A stretch of DNA of 64,000 nucleotides from Ferruginibacter sp. HRS2-29 (GTDB lineage Bacteria; Bacteroidota; Bacteroidia; Chitinophagales; Chitinophagaceae). Positions within the stretch are counted from its first letter, which is position 1, and the number at the start of each line of letters is the position of its first letter. The DNA lies in the NCBI RefSeq assembly GCF_024343615.1, contig NZ_RJUB01000010.1, positions 62,001 through 126,000 of the forward strand. The letters are read 5' to 3'. Below, in pieces: positions 8,879 through 17,148 of this stretch. The notes below the pieces were generated by a model. It worked only from the letters and a program-made list of their open reading frames with translations, searched no databases and was not told where the DNA came from. The translations under genes were made by a program, and so were the position numbers.

Positions 8879-9679
8879 ATGGCAACATCACACGAAATAG
8901 ATTACCGTATTTACGGCGAAGAATTACAATTTGTAGAGATAGAACTCGATCCTTCCGAGACAGCGATCGCCGAAAGCGGCAGCTTCATGATGATGGAGGA
9001 AGGCATACAGATGCAGACCATCTTTGGCGATGGCAGCCAGCAGCAGCAATCGGGCGGCTTCCTGGGTAAATTGATGAGTGCCGGAAAACGCCTCTTGGTG
9101 GGAGAAAGCCTCTTTATGACGGCATTTACCAATATAGGGCAGGGGAAAAGGAAAGTGAGCTTTGCAGCTCCCTATACCGGGAAGATCATCGTTTTTGATC
9201 TCTCCAAACTGGGCGGAAAGATCATTGCACAAAAGGATGCATTTCTTTGCGCTGCCAAAGGGGTGAGTATCGGCATCGAATTTCAAAAAAGGCTCGGCAC
9301 GGGTATCTTTGGTGGCGAAGGGTTTATCATGGAAAAACTGGAAGGCGATGGACTGGCGTTTGCGCATGCAGGCGGATATATCGTGGAAAGGGATCTGCAG
9401 CCGGGAGAAATATTGAAGGTAGATACGGGCTGTATCGTAGCCTACACCGCCGGTGTTGATTTTGACATAGAATTTATCCGTGGTGTACGCAACTGGATGT
9501 TTGGTGGCGAAGGGTTATTTTTCGCGAAACTGCAGGGGCCGGGAAAAGTGTGGCTGCAATCGCTGCCGATCAGTCGCCTCGCAGGAAGGATATTCCAATA
9601 TGCTCCGCAAACGGGGGGAAGAAAAGAAGAAGGAAGTATACTGGGGGGATTGGGGAATTTGCTGGACGGTAGGGAATAA
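8879..9679 (+). CDS. AIM24 / TIGR00266 family protein
   Basis: 266 residues, no signal peptide. The sequence has the family's repeated beta-rich layout: [17 protein letters not shown] near the N-terminus, [35 protein letters not shown] and [22 protein letters not shown] near the C-terminus. The family forms a TRAP-like beta fold related to mitochondrial AIM24; bacterial members have no agreed function. Monocistronic, ending at a strong bidirectional terminator. Confidence 0.88.
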   Translation: MATSHEIDYRIYGEELQFVEIELDPSETAIAESGSFMMMEEGIQMQTIFGDGSQQQQSGGFLGKLMSAGKRLLVGESLFMTAFTNIGQGKRKVSFAAPYTGKIIVFDLSKLGGKIIAQKDAFLCAAKGVSIGIEFQKRLGTGIFGGEGFIMEKLEGDGLAFAHAGGYIVERDLQPGEILKVDTGCIVAYTAGVDFDIEFIRGVRNWMFGGEGLFFAKLQGPGKVWLQSLPISRLAGRIFQYAPQTGGRKEEGSILGGLGNLLDGRE

Positions 9680-9681
9680 AA

Positions 9682-9716
9682 ATTCAATTAAGAATTAAAA
9701 ATTAAGAATTAATAAT
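9682..9716. repeat. Heptad arm, left partner of a pair bracketing the Bax-inhibitor gene
   Basis: Units of 7 nt: TTCAATT AAGAATT AAAAATT AAGAATT. The exact reverse complement of its core lies about 950 bp away at 10656-10681, so the two arms flank the whole minus-strand gene 9769-10557. Confidence 0.75.
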
Positions 9717-9720
9717 GGAT

Positions 9721-9755
9721 AATAAAATAGCCGCTCATGGAGCGGCTATTTTATT
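9721..9755. terminator. Perfect bidirectional terminator between convergent genes
   Basis: A 16-bp perfect stem (AATAAAATAGCCGCTC / GAGCGGCTATTTTATT) with the 3-nt loop ATG. It serves the AIM24-like gene from the left and the Bax-inhibitor gene from the right. Confidence 0.9.
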
Positions 9756-9768
9756 ATCTTATAGAAAA

Positions 9769-10557
9769 TTAATTTCTGCTATTCAGCTTGGAAAGTAACC
9801 GTAATATTTCCAGGTACAACCAAACGATGGTAACAAGCAGGCCGAAAGCGCCATACCATTCCATGTATTTTGGAGCACCCATTTCGGCGCCTTTTTCTAT
9901 CATGTCAAAATCGAGGATGAGGTTCATCGCGGCAAGCGCCACCACGAATACTGAAAAGCCGATCCCGATAGCAGAACCCTGCAACAGGAAAGAAGGCAGG
10001 TTTATACCGGCAAGATTAAGCCCGAAACAAACCAGGTAAAATAGTGCGATAGCTGCAGTAGCAGTAACTACAATCGCCCTGAAAGTTTTTGTCGCACGGA
10101 TGATGTTGAATTTATACAGGAGAAACATGGCAGCTACCACGCAAAAAGTGAGCGCTACCGCCTGTATCACAATTCCACCATAACCGCCGGCATAACCACC
10201 CTGGCGGCTTGATACAGCGTATTCGAAATAAGCAGAAACGCTTCCTACAAATAAACCTTCGAGCAAAGCGTAAGCCGGTGCAAGGTATGGGCTCCATTCT
10301 TTTTTAAACATGATGATGAGCGCCACCACCAGTCCGCCGATAGCTCCGGTAAGGATCAATGGATATACATTGCCGCCGCCGGAGAATTCACGCCATGCAT
10401 AAAAAGCGGTGCCAAGTGTCATTAAAAATAGAAAACCGAATTTATTCAGCGTTCCTTTTACGGTCATGGAATTACCGGTGTCAGCGATCTCATCCAGTAT
10501 GGTGCTGTTGAACCGTTTTTCCGAAAGGGTAGGGTTGCCCGATTTAAAAATAGACAT
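9769..10557 (-). CDS. Bax inhibitor-1 / YccA family membrane protein
   Basis: 262 residues with a cytoplasmic N-terminus (MSIFKSGNPTLSEKRF) and about seven membrane helices from residue 40 to the end. Typical family features are WSPYLAPAYALLEGLFVGSVS and the C-terminal LDFDMIEKGAEMGAPKYMEWYGAFGLLV, which carries the acidic residues thought to form the pH/calcium-sensing pair in bacterial TMBIM proteins. It likely acts as an inner-membrane leak channel or stress protein; the exact function is not established. The gene is monocistronic and bracketed by two inverted heptad arms. Confidence 0.92.
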   Translation of the reverse strand: MSIFKSGNPTLSEKRFNSTILDEIADTGNSMTVKGTLNKFGFLFLMTLGTAFYAWREFSGGGNVYPLILTGAIGGLVVALIIMFKKEWSPYLAPAYALLEGLFVGSVSAYFEYAVSSRQGGYAGGYGGIVIQAVALTFCVVAAMFLLYKFNIIRATKTFRAIVVTATAAIALFYLVCFGLNLAGINLPSFLLQGSAIGIGFSVFVVALAAMNLILDFDMIEKGAEMGAPKYMEWYGAFGLLVTIVWLYLEILRLLSKLNSRN

Positions 10558-10655
10558 AGATGATAGTTTAGCTAATAAAATTAATCAATAACTTAAGAAA
10601 AAGAAATCTTTTATAAAGGGAATCAGAAAATCATACTTCAACTGATATGCACCCA

Positions 10656-10681
10656 CATTCTTAATTTTTAATTCTTAATTG
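10656..10681. repeat. Heptad arm, right partner of the pair bracketing the Bax-inhibitor gene
   Basis: CATTCTTAATTTTTAATTCT continuing TAATTGA, the reverse complement of the arm at 9682-9716. It overlaps the stop codon of the deacetylase gene that begins at 11520. Confidence 0.75.
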
Positions 10682-11520
10682 AGCCCCGGGTATTGACTCA
10701 CGGTTTCAAAATTATACTCATCCCTTTTTTTAAGGGCAATGATCAGCCGGTGAAGAGCGCTGCTGTCGGCCGGGCTTAAAAAAGTGCGGTCGTGCGCCAG
10801 CAACACGAGGCTGTTGGGCATTTTGGTCCTGTTCTTTGCAAAAAGGCTGTCTATCTGCTGCAATAATAAAGTATCCGACTGCACCAGTTTCTGGTCGTTG
10901 GTAAAATGCCATTCCAGGTCCCAGCCGATCGCTTTAAAACCTTTTCGCTGCAGGCTGTCCGCCGCTGCCGAAGTGGTTTTGATGTCGGTACTGTTTACCG
11001 TGGAAGTTCGCCACACATTCCGGCCGGGCGTACGTACGATATTGGTCGTCAGCTGCAGGCTATCCGCACAACGTGCGAAGTCCTTTACCATGCTGTCGGG
11101 CTGATCGTAGAACTGGCGGTACTTGTTTTCAAACGCATGCGAATAACTGTGGTTGGCTATTTCGAAAAGTTTGTTGATGATCAGGCTATCGTAGATGGCA
11201 CGTTGCTCCTTGCTGCCATACACATGTTCACCAATGACGAATACGGTGGCTGGGATTTTTTCGGCATCCATGATGTCCATCACTTTTCGTGTACCCTTGT
11301 TGGGGCCATCGTCGAACGTGAGGTAGATCGTCTTTTTCTTTTTAGCAACCACCGGCGCCAGTTTCACCGTAACCACGGTATCCGCTTTCACGATCACCGG
11401 TTTGAAAAGGGTCGCTCTTTTTTTTGTTTCGTAAATGTAAAATGTGCTGAAGGCAATTGTCAGAAGGGATGTTTTGAACAGGGTCGAGCTGTTGAAATAT
11501 CCACCGGGGCCGGCGTCCAT
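10675..11520 (-). CDS. Polysaccharide deacetylase (NodB domain) protein
   Basis: 281 residues when started at ATG 11520 (MDAGPGGYFNSSTLF), which is followed by a single N-terminal membrane segment (SLLTIAFSTFYIY). The in-frame start 54 nt upstream would add an atypical extension. NodB motif 1 is TIYLTFDDGPN (catalytic base and metal Asp) and motif 2 is ANHSYSHAF (metal-binding His-x3-His); motif 3 is around TPGRN. Such carbohydrate esterase 4 enzymes remove acetyl groups from peptidoglycan or N-acetylglucosamine polymers. The anchor suggests periplasmic action. The stop lies inside a heptad arm. Confidence 0.88.
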   Translation of the reverse strand: MDAGPGGYFNSSTLFKTSLLTIAFSTFYIYETKKRATLFKPVIVKADTVVTVKLAPVVAKKKKTIYLTFDDGPNKGTRKVMDIMDAEKIPATVFVIGEHVYGSKEQRAIYDSLIINKLFEIANHSYSHAFENKYRQFYDQPDSMVKDFARCADSLQLTTNIVRTPGRNVWRTSTVNSTDIKTTSAAADSLQRKGFKAIGWDLEWHFTNDQKLVQSDTLLLQQIDSLFAKNRTKMPNSLVLLAHDRTFLSPADSSALHRLIIALKKRDEYNFETVSQYPGLN

Positions 11521-11611
11521 AATGTATGTTGGTTTATGGATGTGAAGATAGATGCAAGGGAAATCATTTTGCAAACCGGGATTGTTAATTGAAGGTTAAT
11601 CTAAAGCCGAT

Positions 11612-11703
11612 ACTGGTTGCTGGTTACTGGATGTTCTTTAGGATGAACCTTCGCTGATTTCTTCGCTACGATATCCAGCAACCCGCATCCAGCAACCCGC
11701 ATC
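11612..11703. repeat. Heptad inverted-repeat locus O
   Basis: Left arm ACTGGTTGCTGGTTACTGGA... (11612-11636) and right arm 11672-11703 made of ATCCAGC and AACCCGC alternating twice. The pairing is imperfect but clear, with a 35-nt spacer. It lies between two minus-strand genes. Confidence 0.65.
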
Positions 11704-11709
11704 GGCCTT

Positions 11710-13326
11710 TCACTTGTAGATAGCCACTCCATTTTCCACCAACACATCGGTTCCGTAAAGTATCCGTAGTTTTTTGCCCGGCTGTATTTTCCGCATCCCT
11801 TTTCCAAAATTGATCACTACGGTGATCTTTTCTTTTTTGTAAATGCGTTCAAAAGACAGCAGGTCATTGCTCAGCTGCAGATTTTTATAGCGGCCGTATT
11901 GCAACGCTTTTTCCGAATTGCGCAGCGCTATCAATTGTTTATAGCCGTTCAAAATGGAGTATGGGGCCTGTTGCAGTCTCTCAACATTTACAGAATCAAA
12001 ATCACTGTTCACCGGTATCCACGATTGCCGGGTAGAAAAGCCTGCAAAAGGAGAGCTATCCCATTGCATGGGGCTGCGGGATTTGTCGCGGTTATGGTCA
12101 TTGCCTTCCACAAGTGCAGCGGCAGGGTTTTTCCCTGCATCAATGGCGAGTTTGTAAAAAGTTTTTCCCTGTATATCTCTCATCTCTTCAGGAGTTTTAG
12201 CGATGGTATTCCGCATGCCGATCTCCTCGCCATAATAAATAAACGGAATCCCTTTGGCAGTCAGCATCAACGCCGCCAGTGCCAGTGCTTTTTCAGGATC
12301 ATTGCCCGCCAGCCGGTCCATTATCCTCGGCATATCATGACTACCGAAAAATAGGGTAGGGTACCCCGGCATATTATTTTCCATGCTTTGTAATTCGTCG
12401 TAGATCCGCTTCGTGGAAAATGACGGAATGCTCCCGAAGTTGAAATTAAAGACCACATCCAGTAATCCCGGCGACTGGTATTGTTTCAGTATATCTATCT
12501 TGTCGCTGCCGATCTCTCCAACGATAAAACGATCCTTGTATTCATCCACCACCGCCCTTATTTTTTGGATGGCATCTTTTACACCGGCCTGATCGATATC
12601 GTATTGATGTTCCTGTTTACCCTCCTTTACAGGGTTGTCTGTAAGGATACTTTCTGTAGTCAAAAAATTGATCACATCCAGCCGGAAGCCATCCACCCCA
12701 AGGTTGAGCCAGTAACGCAGCGCTTCCTGTACCTCTTTTACCACCTGTGGGTTCGACCAGTTGAGGTCGGCCATTTTTACATCAAATTTGTGGTAGTAAT
12801 ATTGACCGCTCAGTGGGTCTTTTTGCCAGGCCGGCCCTCCAAAAAATGATTCCCAGTTATTGGGCTTGTCCCGCCAGATATAATAATCGCGGTAAGGATT
12901 ATCCTTGCCCTTACTGGCTTCCTTAAACCATTTGCTTTCGGTAGAAGTATGGTTAAGCACCATATCCATGATCACTTTTATGCCGCGTTTGTGCGCTTCT
13001 GCAACATAGTTTTTAAAATCATCCGTATTTCCATACACCGGATCGATGTCGTAATAACTGGCCACATCGTATCCATTGTCCACCTTTGGCGAGAGCAGGA
13101 AAGGGGTGAGCCAGATACCTTTTACGCCCAACTTTTGCAAATGATCCAGTTTAGCCTCCATTCCCTTAAAATCACCGTAGCCATCGCCATTGCTGTCGGC
13201 ATAACTGGGCATGTAGATTTCGTAAAAAACACTCTCTTTCCACCAGGTTTTTTGGGTTGACTGGCCAACGGCTGTAAACGAAGTGACAAGAGTCAAAAAA
13301 GGGATGAGGGAAGCGTAGAATCTCAT
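11710..13326 (-). CDS. Secreted GH13 alpha-amylase/alpha-glucosidase family enzyme
   Basis: 538 residues with a signal peptide (MRFYASLIPFLTLVTSFTAV). The (beta/alpha)8 GH13 motifs are in order: DMVLNHTS (region I), GFRLDVINF (region II with the nucleophile Asp), IVGEIG (region III with the acid/base Glu) and GSHDMPR (region IV). The segment KMADLNWSNP is the QPDLN-like motif typical of alpha-1,6/alpha-1,4-glucosidases. It likely hydrolyses or transglycosylates short alpha-glucans or trehalose-like sugars in the periplasm; exact specificity cannot be read from sequence. Stands alone. Confidence 0.9.
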   Translation of the reverse strand: MRFYASLIPFLTLVTSFTAVGQSTQKTWWKESVFYEIYMPSYADSNGDGYGDFKGMEAKLDHLQKLGVKGIWLTPFLLSPKVDNGYDVASYYDIDPVYGNTDDFKNYVAEAHKRGIKVIMDMVLNHTSTESKWFKEASKGKDNPYRDYYIWRDKPNNWESFFGGPAWQKDPLSGQYYYHKFDVKMADLNWSNPQVVKEVQEALRYWLNLGVDGFRLDVINFLTTESILTDNPVKEGKQEHQYDIDQAGVKDAIQKIRAVVDEYKDRFIVGEIGSDKIDILKQYQSPGLLDVVFNFNFGSIPSFSTKRIYDELQSMENNMPGYPTLFFGSHDMPRIMDRLAGNDPEKALALAALMLTAKGIPFIYYGEEIGMRNTIAKTPEEMRDIQGKTFYKLAIDAGKNPAAALVEGNDHNRDKSRSPMQWDSSPFAGFSTRQSWIPVNSDFDSVNVERLQQAPYSILNGYKQLIALRNSEKALQYGRYKNLQLSNDLLSFERIYKKEKITVVINFGKGMRKIQPGKKLRILYGTDVLVENGVAIYK

Positions 13327-13369
13327 TTACAAAGAATTGTGACTCTAAATATATCGATATTTTTCTCAC

Positions 13370-13455
13370 CGCAGAGAAAGGAGAGAGCAGAGTTTACGCA
13401 GAGTATCTCTGCGAAAACTCTGGCCACTCTTGTTCTCTGCGGTAGAGAAACGTAA
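13370..13455. repeat. Inverted repeat with CCGCAGAGA arms
   Basis: TCTCACCGCAGAGAAAGG... pairs with ...TTCTCTGCGGTAGAGAA, with a second internal pairing of GCAGAGTATCTCTGC. Related CGCAGAG-rich sequence occurs at 28990-29100 and 40040-40080, so this is an interspersed family. Confidence 0.65.
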
Positions 13456-13481
13456 CAATTTAATAGTAATAGCCGCCTTCA

Positions 13482-13511
13482 TTGTCTATTGCGCATTGCT
13501 CGTTATCTTTG
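13482..13511 (+). promoter_or_regulatory. Predicted Bacteroidota promoter of pheS
   Basis: TTG at 13482-13484, 19-nt spacer, TATCTTTG at 13504-13511. This matches the TTG / TAnnTTTG consensus of the Bacteroidota primary sigma factor. Expected initiation is within a few nt of the ATG at 13516, implying a leaderless or nearly leaderless message. Confidence 0.7.
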
Positions 13512-13515
13512 CAAA

Positions 13516-14547
13516 ATGGAACAGTTAAGAATTCAAATAGAGCAATACGAAAAGGAAATTGAAAATGCAATCGTTTCTACAAAAGATGAATTAGAGGCCT
13601 TCAGGATAAAATATCTTGGAACTAAGGGATTAGTAAAATCAATCATGGGAGAAATGAAAAATGTACCTGCTGATCAAAAAAAGATGGCAGGTTTCATGCT
13701 CAATGAGTTCAAAATATCCGTTGAAAATAAATTTGAAGAATTGAAATCTGCTGTTGGTGAAGATAGTGGCGAAATCATAGGTACGGTCGATTACAGCCTT
13801 CCCGGCGATGATCTGCCGCTGGGTACCAGGCACCCGATCAGCATCGTGCAGAACAAGATCATGAGCATTTTCCAGACCCTGGGATTTGCCGTAGCCGAAG
13901 GGCCTGAAATAGAAGACGACTGGCATAATTTTTCCGCCCTCAACCTGCCGGAAAACCACCCTGCAAGGGATATGCAGGATACGTTTTACCTCAATGAAGA
14001 TCCTGCCTGGCTGTTGCGCACGCACACCAGCAGCGTACAGATACGCGAAATGCAAAAAGGTAAACTGCCTTTGCGCATCATTTGCCCGGGAAGGGTATAC
14101 CGCAACGAAACCATCAGCGCCAGGGCGCATTGTTTCTTCAACCAGGTAGAAGGATTGTACATTGCCGAAAATGTTTCTTTCGCCGATCTCAAACAAACAC
14201 TTTATTTCTTCGTACAGGAAATGTTCGGGCAGGATGTGAAAGTCCGTTTCCGCCCTTCTTATTTCCCCTTCACCGAGCCAAGCGCCGAAATGGATATCAG
14301 CTGCCTGATCTGTGGTGGCAGCGGCTGTAATGTGTGCAAAAAAACAGGCTGGGTAGAGATTCTCGGATCGGGAATGGTGCACCCCAAAGTGCTGGAAAAT
14401 TGCGGGATCGACAGCAACAAATACACCGGCTTCGCGTTCGGGATGGGCGTGGAAAGGATCACCATGCTCAAATATGATGTGAAGGATCTCCGGCTTTTCA
14501 GCGAAAATGATATCCGGTTTTTGAATCAATTCAAAGCAGCTTATTAG
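13516..14547 (+). CDS. pheS: Phenylalanyl-tRNA synthetase alpha subunit
   Basis: 343 residues, a normal length for bacterial PheS. The ATG at 13516 gives the expected coiled-coil N-terminus (MEQLRIQIEQYEKEI); an upstream in-frame start would fall inside the promoter. The class II core shows GTRHPISIVQNKIMSIF, motif 2 RVYRNETISARAHCFFNQVEG and motif 3 GFAFGMGVERITMLKYDV. A Cys cluster (CLICGGSGCNVC) typical of this PheS branch is present. It charges tRNA-Phe together with PheT, whose gene is not in the window. Monocistronic here. Confidence 0.97.
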   Translation: MEQLRIQIEQYEKEIENAIVSTKDELEAFRIKYLGTKGLVKSIMGEMKNVPADQKKMAGFMLNEFKISVENKFEELKSAVGEDSGEIIGTVDYSLPGDDLPLGTRHPISIVQNKIMSIFQTLGFAVAEGPEIEDDWHNFSALNLPENHPARDMQDTFYLNEDPAWLLRTHTSSVQIREMQKGKLPLRIICPGRVYRNETISARAHCFFNQVEGLYIAENVSFADLKQTLYFFVQEMFGQDVKVRFRPSYFPFTEPSAEMDISCLICGGSGCNVCKKTGWVEILGSGMVHPKVLENCGIDSNKYTGFAFGMGVERITMLKYDVKDLRLFSENDIRFLNQFKAAY

Positions 14548-14700
14548 TCAATAGAGAATAGTCAATAGTCAAATCTTTGAAGTGTACTATTTTTTTCAGA
14601 TCTATACGGTTGAATATCTTGTATATAAACTTCTGGATAAGTAAACTTCATTCAACGTGCAACCTCCGAAGATTTGACCATTGACTATTGACTATTCACT
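14546..14700. repeat. Heptad inverted-repeat locus B (AGTCAAT)
   Basis: Left arm AGTCAAT AGAGAAT AGTCAAT AGTCAAA (14546-14577, starting within the pheS stop region). Right arm 14669-14700 reads back the complement (TTTGACCATTGACTATTGAC...). The spacer is about 90 nt. Locus F at 23764 uses the same heptad. Confidence 0.85.
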
Positions 14701-14753
14701 ATTTGGCATCATAATTGAAAATTCTTCGTCTATATAATTAAACCCACAGCATC

Positions 14754-15239
14754 ATGAAAAAGATATATTTACTTTTTTGCATGTCCGCAATCCTATTCGC
14801 GGCATGCTCCACTTCCAAAGAAGCCCGTGTACAAAGAAGGACCGTCGATGGCAACTGGCAGCTGGAAACCGTAGTTACCGAAGGAATAACCGGCAAGATC
14901 AAAGCACAGATCTTCAATGAAGAAGATTTCAATTGTTTTGTAGGAAGCAGCTGGAGTTTCAACGGCAACAACAGCCTGGGCAGTTACAACATCGCACAAA
15001 ATTCAGGCGAATGTGTAGCCATCAAAAGGCAGATCCGCTGGTCTATTTACGAAGCTCCGGGCCAACCGAAACTATTCCAGTTCAAAAGGCTGGATGATAA
15101 ACTGAAAGAGATCGATGCAGGTGCCGGCTTCCGCTTCACCATTTTACAGCTTAACGACAACACGATGCAGCTCAGGAGTGATATCACTTTCGAAGGCAAA
15201 CCGGCATCGTTCATTTATAATTTTGTAAGAACAAAATAA
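14754..15239 (+). CDS. Lipocalin-like lipoprotein
   Basis: 161 residues with a clear lipobox (ILFAAC, Cys at about 19). The mature protein begins with VDGNWQLETVVTEG, the start pattern of Bacteroidota lipocalin-like domains, and continues as short beta strands (SSWSFNGNNSLGSYNI, QIRWSIYE, RFTILQLNDNTMQLRSDI). Function unknown; probably binds a small ligand or has a structural role in the envelope. It precedes the OmpA lipoprotein gene by 76 nt, so co-transcription is possible. Confidence 0.82.
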   Translation: MKKIYLLFCMSAILFAACSTSKEARVQRRTVDGNWQLETVVTEGITGKIKAQIFNEEDFNCFVGSSWSFNGNNSLGSYNIAQNSGECVAIKRQIRWSIYEAPGQPKLFQFKRLDDKLKEIDAGAGFRFTILQLNDNTMQLRSDITFEGKPASFIYNFVRTK

Positions 15240-15315
15240 CTGCAGGAATGAGCCTTTGCGTGCCCCGCCAAATGACAGGGGGTGCGTTCATTAGAAATTA
15301 AAAAACTAAAACATT

Positions 15316-16038
15316 ATGAAACACATATTCAGCAATACAATATTATCAGCCGTGGCAGTGGTGATCCTTGCCAGCGGTTGCGAAACCATTAAAAAATCCA
15401 GCAACCAGGATAAAGGTGTGGCCGTTGGTGCTACCAGTGGGGCTGTGATCGGCGGTATCCTGGGAAACAATATCGGTAAAGGAAAAAATACTGCGCTGGG
15501 AGCTATCCTTGGGGCTGCTATCGGCGGTGTAGCCGGTGGTATTATCGGTAACAAAATGGATAAGCAGGCGGAAAAGATCAAAACGGAGATCCCGGGAGCA
15601 AAAGTAGAAAGGGTAGGTGAAGGTATCAATGTGACGTTTGATGAAAACAATCCTGATGGAAGCAAAGCCGGAGTTTACTTCGCTACCGCAAAATTTGATA
15701 TCACCGCCAATTCCAAGCTGGCATTGGACAAGCTGGTAAAAATATTCAACGAATACCCCGAAACGAATATCCTGGTAGAAGGCCATACGGATGATGTAGG
15801 GGCAGATGCCTACAACATGACCTTGTCGGAAAAAAGGGCAGAAGCGGTAGGTAACTATCTGAAAGCAGCCGGTATTGCGGCTTCCAGGCTTTCTATCAAA
15901 TGGTACGGAGAAGCTCAGCCAAAAGTAGATAATCTTACTGCAGAAAACAGGGCGTTGAACCGCAGGGTGGAATTTGCGGTAACAGCCAATGAAAAGATGA
16001 AGACAGATGCCAAAGTAGAGGCGGATAAAAATCCATAG
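15316..16038 (+). CDS. OmpA-family lipoprotein with glycine zipper
   Basis: 240 residues with a lipobox (VVILASGC). Residues about 35-85 form a glycine zipper (GAVIGGILGNNIGKGK, AAIGGVAGGIIGNKM). The C-terminal OmpA domain (about 115-230) carries the peptidoglycan-binding pattern ILVEGHTDDVGADAYNMTLS and the conserved Arg in NRALNRRVEF. It probably tethers the outer membrane to peptidoglycan. The same architecture occurs in YiaD-like proteins. Confidence 0.92.
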   Translation: MKHIFSNTILSAVAVVILASGCETIKKSSNQDKGVAVGATSGAVIGGILGNNIGKGKNTALGAILGAAIGGVAGGIIGNKMDKQAEKIKTEIPGAKVERVGEGINVTFDENNPDGSKAGVYFATAKFDITANSKLALDKLVKIFNEYPETNILVEGHTDDVGADAYNMTLSEKRAEAVGNYLKAAGIAASRLSIKWYGEAQPKVDNLTAENRALNRRVEFAVTANEKMKTDAKVEADKNP

Positions 16039-16039
16039 G

Positions 16040-16133
16040 TTTCACGCAAAGAAGCAAAGAGATCGCAAAGGCGCAAAGTATAATTATATGCTTTGCGCCT
16101 TTTGCCTTTAAGCCTTGCTGCTTTGCGTGAACA
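16040..16133. repeat. Inverted repeat of the CGCAAAG family
   Basis: TTTCACGCAAAGAAGCAAAG... GGCGCAAAGTATAAT pairs with ATTATATGCTTTGCGCC...GCTGCTTTGCGTGAA. A long hairpin after the OmpA gene; its right arm contributes the TTG of the next promoter. Confidence 0.75.
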
Positions 16134-16154
16134 AAAAAATATCCTCTATTTTTG
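16123..16154 (+). promoter_or_regulatory. Predicted promoter of the hydroxyacyl-CoA dehydrogenase gene
   Basis: TTG 16123-16125, 21-nt spacer, TATTTTTG 16147-16154, followed by CAAC and the ATG at 16159. As with pheS, the start codon is only a few nt from the -7 element, predicting a leaderless transcript. Confidence 0.6.
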
Positions 16155-16158
16155 CAAC

Positions 16159-17004
16159 ATGATAAAAAAAGTATGCGTTGTTGGTGCCGGTACCATGGGA
16201 AGCGGAATAGCGCTCACGGCTGCCCAGAATGGTTTTGAAGTAGTGCTTTTCGATATCAATGAGAATGTGCTGGAAAGCGCAAAATTACTCATTGGCAAAA
16301 ACCTCGATTTCCTCATCAGTAAGGAAAAGATTAGCGAAGCACAGAAGACCGTGATACTACAGCATCTTCTATTTACCACCAATGCCGATGAATGCCTGGC
16401 GGATATAGTGATAGAAGCCATCGTGGAAAAACTGGAAGCTAAAGAAAAAATATTCATCAGCCTTGCCGCCATCAATGCTCCTTCCACTATCCTGGCGAGC
16501 AATACTTCTTCGCTTTCCATTACAGCCATACAAAAAAATATTCCATCACCCGGCAGAGTAGTGGGCATGCATTTTTTCAATCCCGCCAATGTGATGAAAC
16601 TGGTGGAAGTGGTAAAAGGTGCTCAAACAGACGATGCTACGGCTTCAGAAGTAATGCAGCTTTGCCTCGATCTGAAAAAGACACCGGTATTGTGCAATGA
16701 TGCGCCCGGTTTTATCGTAAACCGCGTAGCAAGACATTATTACCTCGAAGCGATGAAACTGGTGGAGCAGAAAATAGCCACCATCGAAAATGTGGATGCT
16801 GCTATGGAAGCGGCAGGTTTCAAAATGGGCCCATTCAGGCTGATGGATCTGATTGGTATGGATATCAACTATGCTGTTTCGGAATCTGTTTACGCGGCTT
16901 TTGATAACGCCGAACGATTCAGGCCATCACCCATTCAAAAAGAAAAAGTAGAAAAAGGTGAACTGGGGAAGAAGACGGGGAAGGGGTTCTATCAGTACAG
17001 TTGA
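16159..17004 (+). CDS. 3-hydroxybutyryl-CoA (3-hydroxyacyl-CoA) dehydrogenase
   Basis: 281 residues, usual for single-domain Hbd enzymes. ATG 16159 is chosen because it gives the Rossmann N-terminus MIKKVCVVGAGTMGSGIA directly. The catalytic region GMHFFNPANVMKLVEVV holds the His of the His-Glu pair, and APGFIVNRVARHYYLEA begins the C-terminal dimer domain. It oxidises or reduces 3-hydroxyacyl-CoA with NAD(P) in fatty-acid or butanoate metabolism. No beta-oxidation partner genes are adjacent. Confidence 0.93.
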   Translation: MIKKVCVVGAGTMGSGIALTAAQNGFEVVLFDINENVLESAKLLIGKNLDFLISKEKISEAQKTVILQHLLFTTNADECLADIVIEAIVEKLEAKEKIFISLAAINAPSTILASNTSSLSITAIQKNIPSPGRVVGMHFFNPANVMKLVEVVKGAQTDDATASEVMQLCLDLKKTPVLCNDAPGFIVNRVARHYYLEAMKLVEQKIATIENVDAAMEAAGFKMGPFRLMDLIGMDINYAVSESVYAAFDNAERFRPSPIQKEKVEKGELGKKTGKGFYQYS

Positions 17005-17148
17005 AAGTTGAAGGTTGATGGTTGAAAGTTGTACTTTCAACGGATATTACTTAGCAGGTTTCAAATTTCGCTGTAACTGAACTCGCTTTATATAAAATCA
17101 TTTCGGATAAAAATAACATTCAACTTTCAACCATCAACATTCAACCTT
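17000..17148. repeat. Heptad inverted-repeat locus C (GTTGAAA)
   Basis: Left arm GTTGAAA GTTGAAG GTTGATG GTTGAAA GTTG (17000-17031), spacer about 87 nt, right arm 17118-17148 its complement. The ATG of the SDR gene follows immediately at 17149, so the right arm would occlude its ribosome-binding region if paired. Confidence 0.85.
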
